Source: Limnochorda sp. LNt (lineage in GTDB: Bacteria > Bacillota > Limnochordia > Limnochordales > Geochordaceae). From it: 64,000 bases of DNA. Under the pieces are notes generated by a model that searched no databases, was not told the origin of the DNA, and saw only the letters and a program-made list of their open reading frames with translations. Positions within the stretch are counted from its first letter, which is position 1; the number at the start of each line of letters is the position of its first letter. Position numbers and translations under genes: made by a program. This document shows positions 62,516-64,000 of the stretch, piece by piece. The stretch covers positions 2,666,001 to 2,730,000 of the forward strand of contig NZ_CP141614.1 in NCBI RefSeq assembly GCF_035593265.1, read 5' to 3'.

Positions 62516-63085
62516 ATGAGCCGCCTCACTCCGGGCTTGCGTCTGAGGCCCCGCCGCCTGATCACGGGGCAGGTGCTCGGCTACCTCGCCCTCGTCACCC
62601 TGACGCTGTCGCTGGGCTGGGTCGTGGCGCGTCAGCGGCAGACCGACATCCCGACCGCCGCGGCGCCGGAGGTCCGCCTCCCCTACGTGATGATGCAACT
62701 GGCCTACGCTCTATCCAGCGATGGGGCGACCGACCGGCTCACGCTGGCGCCCCTGGTCGACCTGGGAGGCGCCGGTGGTGCCGTGGGGGCCGTGGGTGTG
62801 GGCGTCACGGGCTCCGGAGCGGAGCTGCGCATCCTGGCCATGGGTCTGCCCGAAAGCCCGGACTCGGCTCCCTCGGCACCGGAGTACACGGTCGTCGCCT
62901 ACCGGGCCGACGGCAGCCCGGTCCCCCTGGGCGCGCTCACCCTCATGACGGCGCAGCGACGGTGGGTCCTGAGCGTCCCCCTCTCCCAGAGGGATCTGCC
63001 CGTGCGACGCGTGCTGGTCCTGCGGCGGGGCGAACCCGTCATGCAGGCATCGATGGAGTCGACCGAAGGGAGCGCGGTGCGATGA
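62516..63085 (+). CDS. Membrane-anchored protein of unknown function upstream of glpD
   Basis: 189 residues with one TM helix (ITGQVLGYLALVTLTLSLGW) and a beta-rich exported domain (VRLPYVMMQLAYALSSDGAT, AAELRIL-like strands, YTVVAYRADGSPVPLGALTL). No family recognised. ATG 62516 has GAGGAGGG 8 bases upstream, and the stop overlaps the glpD start as ATGA, so the two are co-translated. Confidence 0.65.
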   Translation: MSRLTPGLRLRPRRLITGQVLGYLALVTLTLSLGWVVARQRQTDIPTAAAPEVRLPYVMMQLAYALSSDGATDRLTLAPLVDLGGAGGAVGAVGVGVTGSGAELRILAMGLPESPDSAPSAPEYTVVAYRADGSPVPLGALTLMTAQRRWVLSVPLSQRDLPVRRVLVLRRGEPVMQASMESTEGSAVR

Positions 63086-64000
63086 ACGCCGACCTGTCGG
63101 CCAGCCAACGCCTCTCGACGCTTCGGGCGATGGCGGAGCGCGACCTCGACATCCTCGTCATCGGCGGGGGCATCACGGGCGCCGGCGTGGCCCTGGACGC
63201 GGCGTCTCGGGGCTATCGGGTGGGGCTCGTGGAGCAAGCCGACTTCGCCAGCGGCACCAGCGGCCGCTCGACCAAGCTGGTCCACGGCGGCATCCGGTAT
63301 CTTCCCCAGCTGGACTTCTCGCTGGTGCGGGAGGCCCTCGTCGAGCGGGCCCGCCTGGTGGCCAACGCGCCGCATCTCGTGCGTCCCCTGCCGTTTCTCG
63401 TGCCGTTCTACCAGGGCCTGCGGCGTCCCCTCGGCATCCGGCTGCCCTCACCCGGGCAGCCGCTGCTGCCGCTGGCCATGAACATGGGCCTCTGGCTCTA
63501 CGACCGGCTGGCGGGTCGGATGGTGCTGATGCGTCACCGCCCGGTGAGCGTCGCGGAGGCGTTGCACCTCTTCCCCCACCTGCGCCGGGACGGCTTGCGC
63601 CGGGCCTCGCTCTATTACGATGCCCAAACCGACGATGCTCGCCTGACGGTGGCGGTGCTGCGGACAGCCGCGGCCCACGGGGCCCTCTGCATCAACTACG
63701 CTCGTGCAACCGCCCTGGTGCGCGAGGGCGGCCGGGTGAGCGGGGTCGAGGTACAAGACCAGGTCAGCGGAGAGCGTCTCCGCGTCCGCGCCAGGTGGGT
63801 GGTCAACGCGACGGGCGTCTGGGCCGGGGAGGTGGCGCGGCTCGCCGGCGCCGGCGGTGCCATCGAGCTGACGCTGAGCAAGGGTGTCCACCTGGTGCTG
63901 CCCCGGGAGCTGGTGGGCCTGGGCGATGCGGCGCTGGTGCTGCCCGAGACCGAAGATGGGCGCCTGGCCTTCGTCGTACCGTGGGAGGGACGGGCCATCC
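63082..64000 (+). CDS. glpD: Aerobic glycerol-3-phosphate dehydrogenase (5' part, runs off window)
   Basis: 306 codons are present: FAD-binding ILVIGGGITGAGVALDAASR, VEQADFASGTSGRSTKLVHG, GIRYL and YYDAQTDDARLTVAVLRTAA, VVNATGVWAGEVARLAG. It oxidises G3P to dihydroxyacetone phosphate, passing electrons to quinone at the membrane. ATG 63082 overlaps the preceding stop. Confidence 0.95.
   Translation, partial: MNADLSASQRLSTLRAMAERDLDILVIGGGITGAGVALDAASRGYRVGLVEQADFASGTSGRSTKLVHGGIRYLPQLDFSLVREALVERARLVANAPHLVRPLPFLVPFYQGLRRPLGIRLPSPGQPLLPLAMNMGLWLYDRLAGRMVLMRHRPVSVAEALHLFPHLRRDGLRRASLYYDAQTDDARLTVAVLRTAAAHGALCINYARATALVREGGRVSGVEVQDQVSGERLRVRARWVVNATGVWAGEVARLAGAGGAIELTLSKGVHLVLPRELVGLGDAALVLPETEDGRLAFVVPWEGRAI

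Overview
The window is about 70% G+C, densely coded and bacterial, with AGGAGG-type ribosome binding sites and many GTG/TTG starts and ATGA/GTGA overlaps. A GlpP antiterminator, a remote YyaC/DUF1256-like protein and a B12-dependent ribonucleotide reductase point to Bacillota. An RND exporter with a LolA-like protein and a beta-barrel protein, plus a second LolA-like/beta-barrel pair, point to a cell with an outer membrane. A high-GC diderm Bacillota such as Limnochordia fits best; this is inference, as no rRNA is present.

Layout. 1-0.5 kb: 5' part of an FGGY sugar kinase (minus). 0.6-6.1 kb: beta-barrel remnant, then a TetR regulator with its own operator heading an exporter operon (RND, LolA-like, beta-barrel). 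6.3-11.2 kb: class A beta-lactamase-fold hydrolase, DUF4149, quinone oxidoreductase, PQQ-type sugar dehydrogenase, heme O synthase. 11.3-15.1 kb: complete siderophore-type ABC importer (minus) with a promoter holding a 19-bp inverted repeat. 15.3-19.6 kb: metallophosphoesterase, GH3 glycosidase and a beta-lactamase-family hydrolase whose 3' end overlaps the GH3 gene.

19.6-25.8 kb is a decay zone: internally deleted dppC, nfrB-like and arsC genes, an IS256 transposase fragment and a tyrosine-recombinase tail, next to two tRNA-Ser genes (25.8-26.0 kb). A few intact genes (two-repeat secreted protein, XRE regulator, PhoX-like protein) lie among them. 26.2-27.9 kb: second LolA-like/beta-barrel pair. 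28.2-39.0 kb: eleven minus-strand genes (small protein, NrdJ, ABC-2 transporter, M28 peptidase, patatin, SCP2, DUF1256-like, DUF84, SirB1-like, HAD). 39.2-42.8 kb: small membrane protein, acetoacetyl-CoA synthetase with an atoE-like remnant, frameshifted epimerase. 42.9-46.8 kb: radical SAM/SPASM protein and an NMT1/SsuA-type ABC importer. 46.8-50.1 kb: ClC channel and a transglutaminase-like protein.

50.1-51.9 kb holds the most interesting locus: a 52-codon secreted peptide gene divergent from an HTH-TPR regulator, the layout of an RRNPP peptide-pheromone pair, with the same ACTATAG motif in both promoters. 51.9-64 kb is a glycerol/glycerol-phosphate region: glpK, cut near its 3' end by an IS1634-like element that separates it from its last ~33 codons; ugpB, ugpE and ugpA; a glycerol-1-phosphate dehydrogenase; an AraL/NagD-type phosphatase; the GlpP antiterminator; and glpD running off the window. 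Together these would import glycerol 3-phosphate, phosphorylate glycerol and oxidise G3P under GlpP control.
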